This document shows positions 1 through 10,930 of a stretch of DNA of 64,000 nt, piece after piece. A program made the translations under genes and the position numbers. Below the pieces are notes generated by a model. That model saw only the letters and a program-made list of their open reading frames with translations, was not told the DNA's origin and did no database searches. The stretch covers positions 547,401,763-547,465,762 of the forward strand of contig NC_058524.1 in NCBI RefSeq assembly GCF_904849725.1, given 5' to 3'. The DNA is from Hordeum vulgare subsp. vulgare (lineage: Eukaryota; Streptophyta; Magnoliopsida; Poales; Poaceae). How positions within the stretch are numbered: the first letter of the stretch is position 1; each line of letters begins with the position of its first letter.

Positions 1-1039
1 ACCGCAATCCAGCATGCATCTAGTGTATTGAGTTCATGAAGAACAGAGTAACGCTTTAAGCAAGATGACATGATGTAGAGGGATAATATCAAACCAATGA
101 TGAAAACCCCATCTTTTTACCCTTGATGGCAACAACACGATGCGTGCCTCGCTACCCCTTCTGTCACTGGGTGAGGTCACCGCACGGTATGAACCCAAAA
201 CCAAGCACTTCTCCCATTGCAAGAATCATAGATCTAGTTGGCCAGACAAAACCCACAACTCGAAGAGAAATACAAGGATATGAAATCATGCATAAGAGAG
301 ATTAGAACAAACTCAAATAAGATTCATAGATAATCTGATCATAAATCCACAATTCATCGGATCTTGACAAACACACCACAAAAGAAGATTACAACGGATA
401 GATCTCCATGAAGATCATGGAGAACTTTGTATTGAAGATCCAAGAGAGAGAAGAAGCCATCTAGTTACTAGCTATGGACCCGTAGGTCTATGGTGAACTA
501 CTAACGCATCATCGGAGAGGTCATGGTGTTGAGGAAGAAGCCCTCCATGTCCAAATGCCCCCTCCGGCAGGGCACGAGAACGTGCCCTAGATGGGATCTT
601 GCAGAGACAGAAGCTTGCAGCGGCGGAAAAGTAATTTTGATGATCTCCCGATTTTTTTGGTATTTTTAGGGAATATATAGGCGCAACCCCTATGTCAGGG
701 GACGCTCAGGGGGACCACAAACCTGGATGGCGTGTCCTCTCCCCTGGCCGCGGGGTGGGGGCTTGTGGGGCCCCTTGAGCTCCCCTGCCTTGGCTCCCAA
801 GCTCCCCGATCTTCTTCCGTTCCATAAAAAATCTTTTCGGGGATTTTCTTCCTTTTGGACTCCCTTTCAAAATCTCCTCTAAAAGGGGTCAAAAACATGG
901 AAAAAACAGGAACTCGCACTTGGCACTGAGTTAATAAGTTAGTCCCAAAAAATATATAAAAGGTATACAAAACATCCAAAGTTTGACAAGATAATAGCAT
1001 GAAACCATCAAAAATTATAGATACGTTGGAGACGTATCA
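1..1039 (-). mobile_element. Gy-A: partial gypsy LTR, minus strand
   Basis: Read on the minus strand this is the first ~1 kb of a gypsy-type LTR. The LTR start (TGATACGTCTCCAACGTATC) lies at 1039 and the LTR runs out of the window at 1. It is clearly homologous to 44149-45127 (Gy-D, same strand) and, inverted, to 41828-42505 (Gy-X): all share the blocks around the LTR positions reading ccatctttttacccttgatg and agcatgcatctagtgtatt. This LTR type is very abundant in Triticeae gypsy elements; I do not give a family name. It carries no genuine coding sequence; the short ORFs are chance. Confidence 0.8.
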
Positions 1040-1294
1040 CGCACCAAGACAGAACTCCGTCACATCGATATCATATATATTTCAAAAATAGCCGCGTGAT
1101 CCTAATTTTTGTTTGAGTGAGAAGAGGAGTAGATTTAAGATTTCCTAAGCCGAGAACCTCACCAGAGCATGGAAGAGGAGAAAAAAGAATCCTACTCTCC
1201 GATATAACTAAGACTCAAAACATTTTACTAGACTCGATCGGCCAAGTACGATCACACAAAGGATCCTATGGTCATAAGGCTGTGATTACCAACT
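1040..1294 (-). other. Internal remnant next to the long LTR
   Basis: 255 bp without coding potential between Gy-A and the long LTR. On the minus strand it begins two bases after the LTR end with TTGGTAATCACAGCC (about 1279-1293). This resembles the plant initiator tRNA-Met primer site TGGTATCAGAGC with one extra base and one substitution. It may therefore be the first part of the internal domain of the element whose 5' LTR is 1295-6306, cut off by Gy-A. The primer-site reading is an inference. Confidence 0.4.
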
Positions 1295-4059
1295 TGTAAC
1301 GACTAAGATGCGGTCCTTTCCGATTTAGGGAACGAGGCCCCAAAATGGAAAGAAGCGCATCTAAGCGTTTCGCAAGCACGATAACATAGCACATACATAA
1401 TAAAGAATGACAAAGAGGGAATCGTTTGCCATCTCATAGATAATATCAGAGTTTACAACACACATTTATTCAGATAAGGCAGTTCCGCTACGGACTAAAT
1501 AACACGAGAAAAGGCTATGCTACCCTGCATGCTTGTCCACGATCACGAACACACCTAAGTGTTCTGGATAGTTCACGTACAGGCGGTCGTTCTCCTCATC
1601 GTACTGCCACGCCAGCTACGTGCTCTTTGGATCACCTGTGTCGGGCGTACCTGTACCTGTTGGGGTGTTGAAGTAATCTGTGAGCCACGAGGACTCAGCA
1701 ATCTATGACCTCGGTGCCAGAACTAGTCAAGTTATTAGGTAAGGAAGGTTTAGTGTTTAGGTTGCAACATCCTAAGCATTTATGATGGCTAACTTATGTA
1801 GAACAAGTTATTGAAGGTAGTCTATACTAGCGGGCGAAGACTAGCTGATCATTAAGTGATCCTGAACACTTACTTACGTCAAACATAACCCCACCGTGTT
1901 CCCGATCGAAGAGAGGTCTTCGAGGGAGATAGTCACGGTTACGCACTCAGTTGGCAGTTTTATTAGATTAAGTTCAAGTTATCTATAACCGGATGTTAAC
2001 AAATATTCCAAGTTGCCACATAACCGCGGGCACGGCTTTCCGAAAGATTAAACCCTGCACGGGTGCTCCAACTAGTCCATCACAAACGGTCCCGGGCCGC
2101 AAAGTAATCCTCTATCACGAATCTCGTGATCTTGTCGGATTCCTTAGAGGAAAACCTTAACTGTGGGGAGAAACAAAGCTTCACCGGGATTCCTATACGC
2201 AAGATATATCGCTAAGGTAAGACAAGACTAGCAGGACCTCCCGTCGTGTCGACGACCCCGATAAGAGCCGCGTATCTCAGTCTCAGGACACGACGGATGA
2301 GCGACGCGTACACTGGCCTGATAGAAATCTCTCAAGTTGCCCTCAGTTGGCCCCGCACAGTGCTCTAGTTTGGACCAACACTCATGAGGAGCACTGACCC
2401 GGGTTGTTGATTAATTCCTCGGGGTAACTATTCCCTATGAAGATTATTTTTAAGTGATTAGCAATTAAAACCAATGTTGGGTCCTACCGGACAAGTCTTA
2501 ACACTACACGATTTATCAAGGGGGTCCCCATAACAACCCCGAACGTGTTAGGAGCGATCAGTTATGGAATCAAACACCGGTAGCCGGAAACTATGGCAGC
2601 ACTAACGGAACAAAACACTCGGCAAAGGCTAGGCCTTCCGTTATATACCAAGCATATAGGTGCATTAATTAAATAACAGATTTAACATAATGATATCAAA
2701 CTCATGTTATCACATGAGACAAAAGCACCTGCAACTAGCAACGCTAACATTAGAAGCTGAGCAAGCCTACTTAGCCATTCAGTGTTTGCTAGGAGGGGAA
2801 AGTGTTTGGGTTTCATGGCAATATCAGGAGGCAATTATTTCAGTGGTAGGCAGCGATCATATGACGAAGGAAACGTAAATCTAGGCACAACAAGACTAGA
2901 GATGGTATCAAGGTCATATCATCTTGTCTGGGATGTCTTCAGCTTGGAACTGCTCTTGTTCGTCCTGCACGTACTCTCCCAGATCCACGTACTCTCTCTC
3001 TGAGCTCGGTGCTACCAAACATAAAAATAGCATCCAATGAACAACAACACCACATGATGCAACAAACACATGATGCATGAGATGAGAATGAACATGCATC
3101 TCTACTCTAGTCACTTGCACATGCATGAGAAGAAACTACAAACTTATGGACAGAACTTCTCTCTAAGCTATCTTTACATGCATGAAGATGGCATGAACAG
3201 GTGCATCATGCGAAAACTATGCAAAAAAAATGATACGAACGGAGCTACGGATCAACCGAAAACTACGAAACAAGAACTGGAGTTCTACGGATCAAATATA
3301 CCACAAGCATTCTCCAATGACATACTTCAGGTATTCCCAGGTTGCCAAATCACCAAACAAGCATGTACGGATGGGGTGGTGCAAATAAACTCACCACACC
3401 ATCAACTATGCACTCACAAGCATCAAAACATCAAAACTATACATTCTGTCCTAAACAACATCATAGCAGTTTGAGAGCTACATGCAAATCACCTACAACC
3501 ACCCAAATGTGCCAATTAAGATATGTGGTAGAAGCTATTCAAAATCTCTACAAGCATGAGCAAAAAGATAATACAAAGGAGTTTCACACAGAAAGTTCTA
3601 TAGCTGCTAACTTGGACAAAAATATTAGTTTTCAGGGACTTCGTGAAAATCTCAGATTCTCACTAGCTGTTTATGCTCTGAAGCATTTTGACAGCACCCA
3701 AAGCAATATCTACAGGAAGTCAAATGGAATGAAAATTGACAGAGAGCTAGACAAACACAAAAGCTCAAACTTTCCAGTTGATTGCAAGGGCTGATTCCCA
3801 ACACATGAACTTTTGCAAGCAGAACTACAAGGGAAGAAAATAAGAGCAGTTTCTCAGACTTAGTGAAAATCACAGATTTTCTGCCACATGCCTACTTTGG
3901 CAAAGCACAACTTGCACATATAAACTCCTAAGCATAAAACAAAACCACCATGCTATATCACATGTGCTTGTCACCAGATCATCACCTACACATGCACTTG
4001 CACACTCTCATATCTCCATTGGTGCACATGAGGGGTAGACCTCATGTTCATGTGCCTTA

Positions 4060-4450
4060 GCACACCACCACCACACACACACACACATATCAAGCACCTA
4101 CACATGCTAGTTAAAACACCCTCACTAACTTACACTCACATCATGCATTCCTACACCTACACACACAAGCTTTCACATAAGTGCTTATCAAGGCAACCCA
4201 TGCCTTGGGCATGTGGGTGTCACACACACACACCACATGATCACCTACAACTACCACAAGGTATGTGGGGGGGGGGGACCCACACACATACACACTCACA
4301 CACTTGCACAACCTAGTGCATAAGCTCATCACTCATGCACATGAGTAGCACACACATACATACATCACTATCCTAGTGCAAAACACACATACTAACACAC
4401 AAACACATACATGGTTGCTTGCTCACACATACACTTGCACTCAAATACCT
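4060..4450. repeat. CA-rich low-complexity tract
   Basis: About 390 bp dominated by CA/CACA and ACACAT runs with a short poly-G interruption near 4267-4276. ORFs here are rich in His and Thr on one strand and Cys and Val on the other, typical of simple sequence rather than genes. It sits inside the long LTR. Confidence 0.8.
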
Positions 4451-4599
4451 ACACATGCATTTCTACACTTGCTAGCAAAATAACTAGGGACAACCTACTA
4501 GTTGTCAGGTAAAAAAAATACCACACAAGGTGTCCTAGCACACCACATCAACTAACATAACAACAAAAGAAAAACAGCAAAGGAAAAGGCAAAAAAACA

Positions 4600-4672
4600 A
4601 AAGGGCTTGGGGGGAATCGAACCCAAGACCCCTGGTTCACCACTAGCATCTAGCACCACTACACTACATCTC
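4600..4672 (-). other. tRNA-like module 1 (pol III A/B boxes)
   Basis: On the minus strand an A-box-like TAGTGTAGTGG is followed ~35 bases later by a good B box, GGTTCGATTCC, then CCCAAGCCC and a T-run (CCCTTTTG). The T-loop TTCGATT is flanked by only three clean GGG/CCC pairs, and the 5' sequence does not pair with the 3' CAAGCCC as an acceptor stem should. It is therefore a tRNA-derived or SINE-head-like sequence, not a functional tRNA gene. Confidence 0.45.
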
Positions 4673-4740
4673 TCTCGCTGTACAGAAGAGAGGGGTAATG
4701 CAGGTTATGCTCCCCTGAAGTTATTGTGCCGAGAATAAAT

Positions 4741-4815
4741 AGCAAAAAGGGCTGCGCGCTGTGGGACTCGAACCCACAACCAACAGCTGCACCAAAACCC
4801 ACCTACCACTCTGCT
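4741..4815 (-). other. tRNA-like module 2 (pol III A/B boxes)
   Basis: On the minus strand there is an A-box-like TAGCAGAGTGG and a perfect B box GGTTCGAGTCC. The T-arm is intact (TGTGGG, loop TTCGAGT, CCCACA), followed by GCGCGCAGCCC and a TTTTT run that could act as a pol III stop. No matching 5' acceptor strand is present. It lies ~70 bp from module 1 in the same orientation, so the two form a tandem pair inside the long LTR. Confidence 0.5.
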
Positions 4816-5483
4816 ATGTGTATGGATGTTAACAGAGAGGGGGGTTCTGCTCTTTTGAGCAACCCCCTTTGGATCCACCTATGCCCGACGGTGGCCGGAA
4901 CAAGGGAGGCACAATGCCGGCGATCTACATCAAATTGGCCTACGGCTCGTTGATGGAAGGGGAAGGGGCTCCCAGGGTTCCATTTCTAAACTAAGATCGC
5001 CACGAGAAGGTCTACTGCTACGACTCCACTACGAGCGGCGGCGCCGGTGACAGAGGGGCGCACGGCAGCGAAGTAACGGCCCTATGCGCTAGATCTACCG
5101 ACAGGAAGGGGGAGGATGGCTCGTGCTCACCCACTGGACGAGGACGTCGTGCATGTTGGAGAGGAAGTAGAGGAAGAAGTGGAAGAAGCCGTGGTGGAGG
5201 GGATCGACAGAGAGGAAGCAGGGCGTCGTCGAAGTAGGGGAAGCAGACCCGATCTGCTCCTCCTGGCTACGGGAATGGATCCCCTTGAGGCCCCGCGTGC
5301 TCGCCGAAGGCTTGGAGAGGACGCAGACGCACGACAACGACGGCGAGGAGCTCCTCAAGTCACGGCCATGGCGGAGGAGGATCTCGGCCCGACTGCTTTC
5401 GATCTGGGGAGAGGGAGGAGGAAGAGGGAAGGAGCGGTGGCGGCTTGGAGGAATCCTAGGCCTTGCATGGACGCCAAGGGCTC

Positions 5484-5489
5484 TTTATA
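5484..5489 (-). promoter_or_regulatory. TATA box of the long LTR
   Basis: CCTATAAAGAGCCC on the minus strand, ~0.8 kb from the proposed LTR start at 6306. A GC-rich transcribed-looking region lies downstream (5480 towards 5040). It is the best candidate promoter for the long LTR. Confidence 0.45.
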
Positions 5490-6306
5490 GGAGGAGGACG
5501 AGGCGAGGGACGCGCGGCCTCGACGTCCGTGAGACGGCGTCGGTCTCTGGCACGCTGTCTCTGAAGGAGACTGACGGAAAGGCGACAGAGGAAGGAGACG
5601 CCGTCTACAGGGAAAGCTACGCGCGAGAGGGAGGTTGGGCCAGACAGGGGGAGAAGGCCCACCTGGAGGTGTCAGGAAAAGAAAAGAAAACCCTTTGGGT
5701 TTTCTATTTACAAAACAAACAGAGGCAAAACAAATGCACATGCAATACTGTAGAAGCTAAAAATAAAACGAAAATGCCCCTGGACATAAGGAATTATGAC
5801 CTATTTAAATAAAACTTAAAAGGAATTTTTGGAGCATATAAATATTTACGAAACATAATTAATTGATCTGTTTTATGAATATTTGCACCACTAAAACCAA
5901 GTTTCAAAACACCAAAAACATAGCATCACATCCACCACAATTCATACTAAAACATCAACATTTTTGAAACATGGATGTAGCAAGTGAATCTTGAGCTTTA
6001 AGAAAATAGAGAAGGGGAGTTTTTTTAAAACCTATCATAGTTGCACCCTACTTACAATTGCACCACTCCACAACACTTCACATAGAACCACATATCATCA
6101 CATGCCATCACATATCCACCACATGCATGGATCACAAATGGCAACAATCACAAAGAAGGCAAGGAATGAAATGGATGCATCCATGCAAAAGGAAAACAAG
6201 GCATGCACATGAAATACCACATGGAATATAACTCTCATAGCAATGACAAGATGGACCCACATACAGAAGGTTCCAAATAAGTCAAGTTACACTCTTGGCC
6301 ATTACA

Positions 6307-6647
6307 GTAATCCTCGCAAATGCAAAACCGTGCCTCTCGTAGAAAAAACAGAAAATACATTTTTTCGTTTTTGTGAGGCATGCGAAAGCAAAATCATGCT
6401 AGTAGAATAAAAAAAAATTAAAAAAATTCGTGTGAAAAAAATTGATTTTTACGTCGAAAAGCTAAGAAAGACAGGTGAAAAACCGAAATACGAAAAAAAC
6501 CTAAAAACCCCAATCTAAAAAGGAGAAAACACACGTGAAAGAATAAAAAAATAAAATCAAAAGAAAACACTCAAAGCGCGACACATGACGACGGCTGAGA
6601 GGGCACCAATTGGCCGAACGTAGGACCGATCATGGGAAAGCTTTGTA
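6307..6647. repeat. AT-rich 'gtgcctctcg' repeat, left part
   Basis: Non-coding, A-rich DNA with blocks such as aaccgtgcctctcg, gaggcatgcgaaagc and caaagcgcgacacatgacg. I recognise this as a common grass intergenic repeat, probably a degenerate DNA transposon, but cannot name it. It appears interrupted by the MITE at 6648-6921 and to resume at 6922. Confidence 0.35.
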
Positions 6648-6921
6648 AGGCTGCCCGTAATGGAAGTATCATAGGTAGTATCATGCATGCCAACAAGACA
6701 ACGTAGATGAGGTGGCATAGAATTAAATGAAGAAAGAAAGGGTTTTTATCATATCATGATACTGTATCATATTAAATGATGTGCTACTATGTGTCTTGCA
6801 TGGCAATAAATAAACTATCTTATGATACTAACATATCATACTATGCATTACAGATGTGGTATCATAAACTAGTATCATATGCATGATACTAGTATATGAT
6901 GCTACCCATTATAACCAGTCT
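6648..6921. mobile_element. MITE with terminal inverted repeats (TAGTATCATGCAT type)
   Basis: A 274-bp AT-rich element without coding. Its left end (AGGCTGCCCGTAATGG, then AGTATCATAGGTAGTATC, ATGCATG) mirrors its right end read on the other strand (AGACTGGTTATAATGG, then AGCATCATATACTAGTATC, ATGCAT), giving imperfect inverted repeats of ~45 bp. The interior repeats TATCATA/GATACT motifs. No clean target duplication is visible (left flank AGCTTTGTA, right AAGGAGTGC). It is one of the many small non-autonomous elements of grasses; superfamily uncertain. Confidence 0.6.
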
Positions 6922-7057
6922 AAGGAGTGCTCCCTAACTGGTTGCTCACGGTCTTTTTAGGCCTGAACCGAGTAAAAGGATTATGCTGACCCATCAATCA
7001 TTTTACTAGGCTAAAAAGGCCGAAAAGCCCATATGTAAATTGCCTAGTGCCCTCAAT
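6922..7057. other. Spacer between MITE and Copia-I primer site
   Basis: 136 bp without coding potential, perhaps the resumption of the repeat left of the MITE. It should hold the end of the Copia-I 5' LTR, yet shows no similarity to the 3' LTR-like DNA starting at 10551. Confidence 0.35.
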
Positions 7058-7070
7058 GGTATCTAGAGCC
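7058..7070 (+). promoter_or_regulatory. Primer-binding site of Copia-I (tRNA-iMet)
   Basis: ATGGTATCTAGAGCC closely matches the plant copia primer site TGGTATCAGAGC, with one extra T. It lies 20-30 bases before the gag start at 7091, the normal order for a Ty1/copia element. Confidence 0.7.
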
Positions 7071-7090
7071 TCAACGATCTACGATCTACG

Positions 7091-8083
7091 ATGACGGACA
7101 GCGACGCTGAGTCGGTCAAGTCCGGCAGAGGCGGTGCCAAGGCGAACAAGAACGGCGACATGGTGAAGAAGGGCGTCAAGTCAGCGACCAGTGGTGGAGG
7201 AATGAGCGGCGCTAACGTCCAGGCGCATCGCAACATCCCCATCTAGTACCCGATGCTCACCGACGCCAACTACGACGTGTGGGCGGTGAAGATGAAGATT
7301 ATTCTTCGATCCCTTCGAGTGTGGGAGGCCATCACGGACGATGACGTCGACGAGGAGCGCGACGAAGGTGCCATGGCCGCCATAGCCCAGTCTGTGCCGG
7401 ATTCCGTGCTGATGACATTGGCGGAGTTCGAGACGGCAAGAGAGGCGTGGAACGCACTCAAGGAGATGAGGATTGGAGAAGATCGCGTCACCAAGGCTCG
7501 GCCACAAGTGCTGAAGCGCCGATTTCACAAGTTGCAGATGGAGGAAACTGAATCTGTGAATGACTACGCCATGCGTCTTACTACTTTGGTGGGAGAGATC
7601 CGCGCGCTTGGCGCAAAGCTCGATGAGACCGAGATCGTGGAGAAATTTTTCAGTTCTGTCACTGATAAATTCACGTACATCATCGGCACGCTCGAGCAGC
7701 TTTACGACATCGACGACATGACCATAACGGAGGCGATCGGACAATTGCGGACATGGGAAGAGAATGCTCGTGGCTGTCGGAAAGGCAAAGGAGGAGGTAG
7801 TGACCAACTCATGTACTCGCGCACAGATTGGGAGGCCCCAAGTAGCAAAGGAAGGCGTGACGGTGGCGAAGGCTCAAGCAACACGAAGGGCGATGGACAA
7901 ACCGGAAAAGGCAAAGGAAAAGGCAAACCACAAGGTCGTGGTAAGGCGGGCCAATCTAAAGAGCAGAAACCACGGAACTTGGACTTGTCTGAGGTCAAGT
8001 GCTATAACTGCAATAAGATGGGTCACTTTGCGAAGGATTGTCCAAAGCCTAACAAGCGGGAGATCAAGGCAAATTTGGCATAG
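7091..8083 (+). pseudogene. Copia-I gag polyprotein, with amber stops
   Basis: Structural Gag of a Ty1/copia retrotransposon, the protein that forms the virus-like particle and packages element RNA. The frame begins at ATG 7091; an in-frame TAG at 7244-7246 stands before the conserved YPMLTDANYDVW block, so the open stretch restarts at 7253. The UBN2/gag core covers about 7250-7750. A Gly/Lys-rich linker follows, then a CCHC zinc knuckle (CYNCNKMGHFAKDC, 8000-8041). The frame ends at TAG 8081-8083; the same frame reopens directly as protease-integrase, so this looks like a nonsense mutation in one gag-pol ORF and not a natural end. Both stops fit CAG-to-TAG changes (inferred from context). 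Lineage within copia not certain. Confidence 0.85.
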
Positions 8084-9370
8084 GAGGAAGACGAAGGTCC
8101 AGGTCTTCTGATGGCCGAAGTTTGTGATCTCGCTGAAACAGTGGTTGTGAAACCAAGCCGGAAGGTGCTACTTCATGAGAAGAATGTGACATCTAAGTTA
8201 TCCGGTGATCAGAACGTGTCGTGGTATCTCGACACGGGTGCCAGTAACCACATGACGGGGTGCAAGGAGAAATTCCTCGAGCTCGAATACGATGTTGAAG
8301 GCTCGGTCAAGTTCGGTGATGGTTCAACCGTGGAGATTTGCGGGCAAGGATCTGTCCTCTTTGAGGGTCTCACAGGCGAACATCGCATACTCACCGGAGT
8401 GTACTTCATCCCACGGCTGCGCAACAACATCATCTCTATTGGGAAGCTTGACGAGAATGGATGCAAGGTGAATATAGAGAGCAGAGTGATGACGATCTTC
8501 GACAACCTCCGAAACGTGCTAGCTCGTGTTAATCGCACACGGAATAGGCTCTATATCCTCAACCTTGATCAATCTCAACCGGAGTGTTGGCTTGCCAAGA
8601 GTGATGATGATTCGTGGTTATGGCATGCTAGATTTGGACACGTTAACTTCTACGCCTTGAAGAAGATGTCAAAGATGCAGATGGTATCCGGGATGCCAGT
8701 TATCGACCATGTTGATCGAGTATGTGACGGGTGCTTGGTTGGAAAACAGCACCGCAGGCCATTCCCTGCTCAGTCTACCTATCGTGCAAGTGATGCACTC
8801 GAGCTGCTCCATGGTGATCTATGTGGCCCTATCACCCCGGCAACTCACGCTGGAAAGAAGTATTTCTTCCTTGTGGTAGACGACTACTCGAGATATATGT
8901 GGGTCATTCTCCTACGATCTAAAGATGAGGCGTTTGAAGCGTTCAAGAAATTGAAGGCTGCAACAGAGATGGAACACAAGCTGAAGGTTCGCGCTCTACG
9001 GACAGATCGCGGCGGAGAGTTTACGTCGAATGAGTTCAACGACTACTGCGAGAAGATTGGCATAAAGAGATTCCTCACGGCACCTTACACGCCGCAGCAG
9101 AATGGGGTCGTTGAAAGGCGCAATCGAACCGTCGTTGACATGGCAAGGAGTTTACTCAAGAGCAAGAACCTGCTAGGGACTTTTTGGGGAGAAGCTGTCT
9201 CGACGGCGGTCTATCTTCTCAACCGGGCTCCAACGAAGGCGGTGATCGGCAAGACTCCGTATGAAGCAATTTACGGACGTAAGCCGAATGTGTCTCATCT
9301 ACGGACATTCGGGGTGCGTGGCACATGTGAAGACGGCGGAGCCGCACCTCTCAAAGCTTGCCGATCGTAG
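8084..9370 (+). pseudogene. Copia-I protease and integrase
   Basis: Continuation of the gag-pol frame. The aspartic protease has WYLDTGASNHM with catalytic Asp at 8231-8233. A GAG-pre-integrase zinc-binding region follows (HARFGH, then CDGC, ~8620-8750). The integrase core keeps its DDE triad: Asp at 8816-8818 (HGDLCGP), Asp at 9005-9007 (TDRGGEF) and Glu at 9113-9115 (VVERRN), with the normal D-35-E spacing. At 9311-9314 a run of four G shifts the frame; the correct frame continues from there in the next entry. The last ~19 residues before the stop at 9370 are out of frame. Confidence 0.88.
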
Positions 9371-10541
9371 CACCAAGATGGTGTTCATCGGATACGAGAG
9401 CAGTTCTGGCACCAAGGCATACCGTTTCTACGATCCACAAACCAAGCGTCTACGGATTTCACGCGACGTCGTGTTTGAAGAAAACCAAGCGTGGAATTGG
9501 AGCGCCGCAGCCGACGATGCTCCAAACAGTAACATATTTGCAGTTGAATTTCCAACTGATGATGATGCAGGGGAGGATGTCCAGGTGATTGGCAAGACGC
9601 CCAACCAAGGTGACCACAATGGTAGTGATCATCATGGTGCCGACACCGACGACGACGCGCATAGGTCGCAAGGAGATAGCGACAACGCCGCGCACGACAC
9701 AGGCGGAGATCTCGACGACAACATCGACAACGAGGCGCATAGTGACGACGACAATCAAGATGATGGTCACGGTCACGACGACTACGCCGACGACACGGAT
9801 GTCGATGACACACCAAGGTCTCAGCCGTCTTCCTCAAGTGCATCAACACCGACACAATTTGTGTCGCCTCCTTCGCAAGCCACAACGGACTCCTCAGGGC
9901 CTCGTCGCTACAAGACCCTCAAGAAAGTCTACAAGTACACAAAGCCAGTTACGCTCGAGTACTCCGGACTATGTCTGTTCGGAGTTGAGGAGCCGGCGAA
10001 CTTCGTAGAGGCCAGAAAAAGTCCTAGCTGGACGCACGCCATGGATGAGGAAATGAAGGCAATTGAGAGCAATGGCACGTGGACTTTGGTAACCCGACCT
10101 CCAAACCAAAAGACGATAGGTTTGAAGTGGGTTTACAAGTTAAAGAAGGACACGGAGGGTGCCATTGTGAAGTACAAGGCAAGACTCGTTGCAAAGGGCT
10201 ACGTTCAACGTCAAGGAGTTGACTATGATGAGGTGTTTGCACCGGTTGCTCGAATCGAGACGGTGAGAGTGCTCCTAGCTTTGGCAGCACAAGAGGATTG
10301 GAAGGTTCATCATATGGATGTTAAATCCGCTTTCCTCAACGGTGATCTCACAGAAGAAGTGTACGTGGAACAACCCCTCGGCTACGAGAAGAAAGGCGAA
10401 GAAGGGATGATAGAAGTTCTGCACGTGAATACGAAGGACCAGCTTGCCGATATTTTCACCAAGTCCCTCGGTCGACAGAAGTTCATCGAGATGAGGAAGA
10501 AAGTCGGAGTGCAAGCAATGAAGACATATCAACAAGGTTAA
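9312..10541 (+). pseudogene. Copia-I integrase C-terminus and truncated reverse transcriptase
   Basis: The +1 frame resumes the integrase C-terminal region (VFIGYESSSGTKAYRFYDP). An Asp/His-rich linker follows (about 9540-9820), then the start of the RVT_2 reverse transcriptase (GLKWVYKLKKD, KARLVAKGY, VHHMDVKSAFLNG). At about 10400-10410 the protein jumps from the EEVYVEQPLGYE block straight to VNTKDQLADIFTK, which is the C-terminal tail of RNase H. The YxDD-containing palm and nearly all of RNase H (normally >1 kb) are missing, yet the frame stays open to TAA at 10541. The element cannot make an active polymerase. Confidence 0.88.
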
Positions 10542-10550
10542 GGAGGTGAA

Positions 10551-10930
10551 TGTAGTAATTAACCTAGTTGTAGTCTAAATGTACACGTGTGTCCTAATTT
10601 GGTTAGTATTGCAAACCGAATAGGATTAGTAGTAGTATTCCAAACCGAGTCGGTTTGCAGTAGGCCTAGCTTAGCAATATATATACGTATACCCCTGTGT
10701 AGTCTTTGTACCAAGAAGATCAAGAAGATCAATTGAAAAGCAATACAAAGTTAACAGGCTCGATGCGAGCCTACGGCCACCGATTAGTTCTCCCGTCCGA
10801 TCGCTAGCTAAGCACGTTACGCTGCTCATATCCATTCAGGTGCTTGCTTGCTAGCTTGTCTAGCTAGCTTGCACGTACGTGGACGGAAGGATTTGATCAG
10901 CCATCTATGATCAGCCATCTAAAGCCAACA
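10551..10930 (+). mobile_element. Copia-I 3' LTR-like region
   Basis: Immediately after pol, GGTTAAGGAGGTGAA looks like a polypurine tract and is followed by TGTAGTAATTAACC, a plausible LTR start. A TATATATA box lies at about 10676-10685. The right end is uncertain; AAGCCAACA near 10930 is one candidate. No matching 5' LTR is visible before 7058, so it cannot be confirmed by comparison. Confidence 0.5.

Larger units (their letters stand above)
1295..6306 (-). mobile_element. Very long non-coding LTR (LARD/Sukkula-like), minus strand
   Basis: A ~5.0 kb block with no credible protein and LTR-like ends: on the minus strand it starts TGTAATGGCC (6306) and ends CGTTACA (1295), so TGTAA and TTACA mirror each other. 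A TATAAA box lies on the minus strand at 5484-5489, followed downstream by a GC-rich stretch, which fits a U3/R layout. Known Triticeae LARD elements such as Sukkula have non-coding LTRs of 4-5 kb, so the size fits, but I cannot confirm the family. No 5-bp target duplication is seen (CAACT left, GTAAT right). That is expected if the right flank is outside the element and the left is internal DNA. Confidence 0.5.

Noticed and set aside
4044..4332. ORFs with His/Thr-rich or Cys/Val-rich composition
   Set aside because: CA-repeat translation.
4600..4815. Functional tRNA genes
   Set aside because: B boxes are good, but the 5' and 3' ends do not pair as an acceptor stem; treated as tRNA-derived modules.
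5095..5812. Overlapping ORFs of 87-175 aa on both strands
   Set aside because: GC-rich part of the long LTR; no recognisable domain and both strands open, as expected from base composition.
6648..6921. Exact superfamily and target duplication of the MITE
   Set aside because: Terminal repeats are imperfect and flanks show no clear duplication, so no superfamily is claimed.
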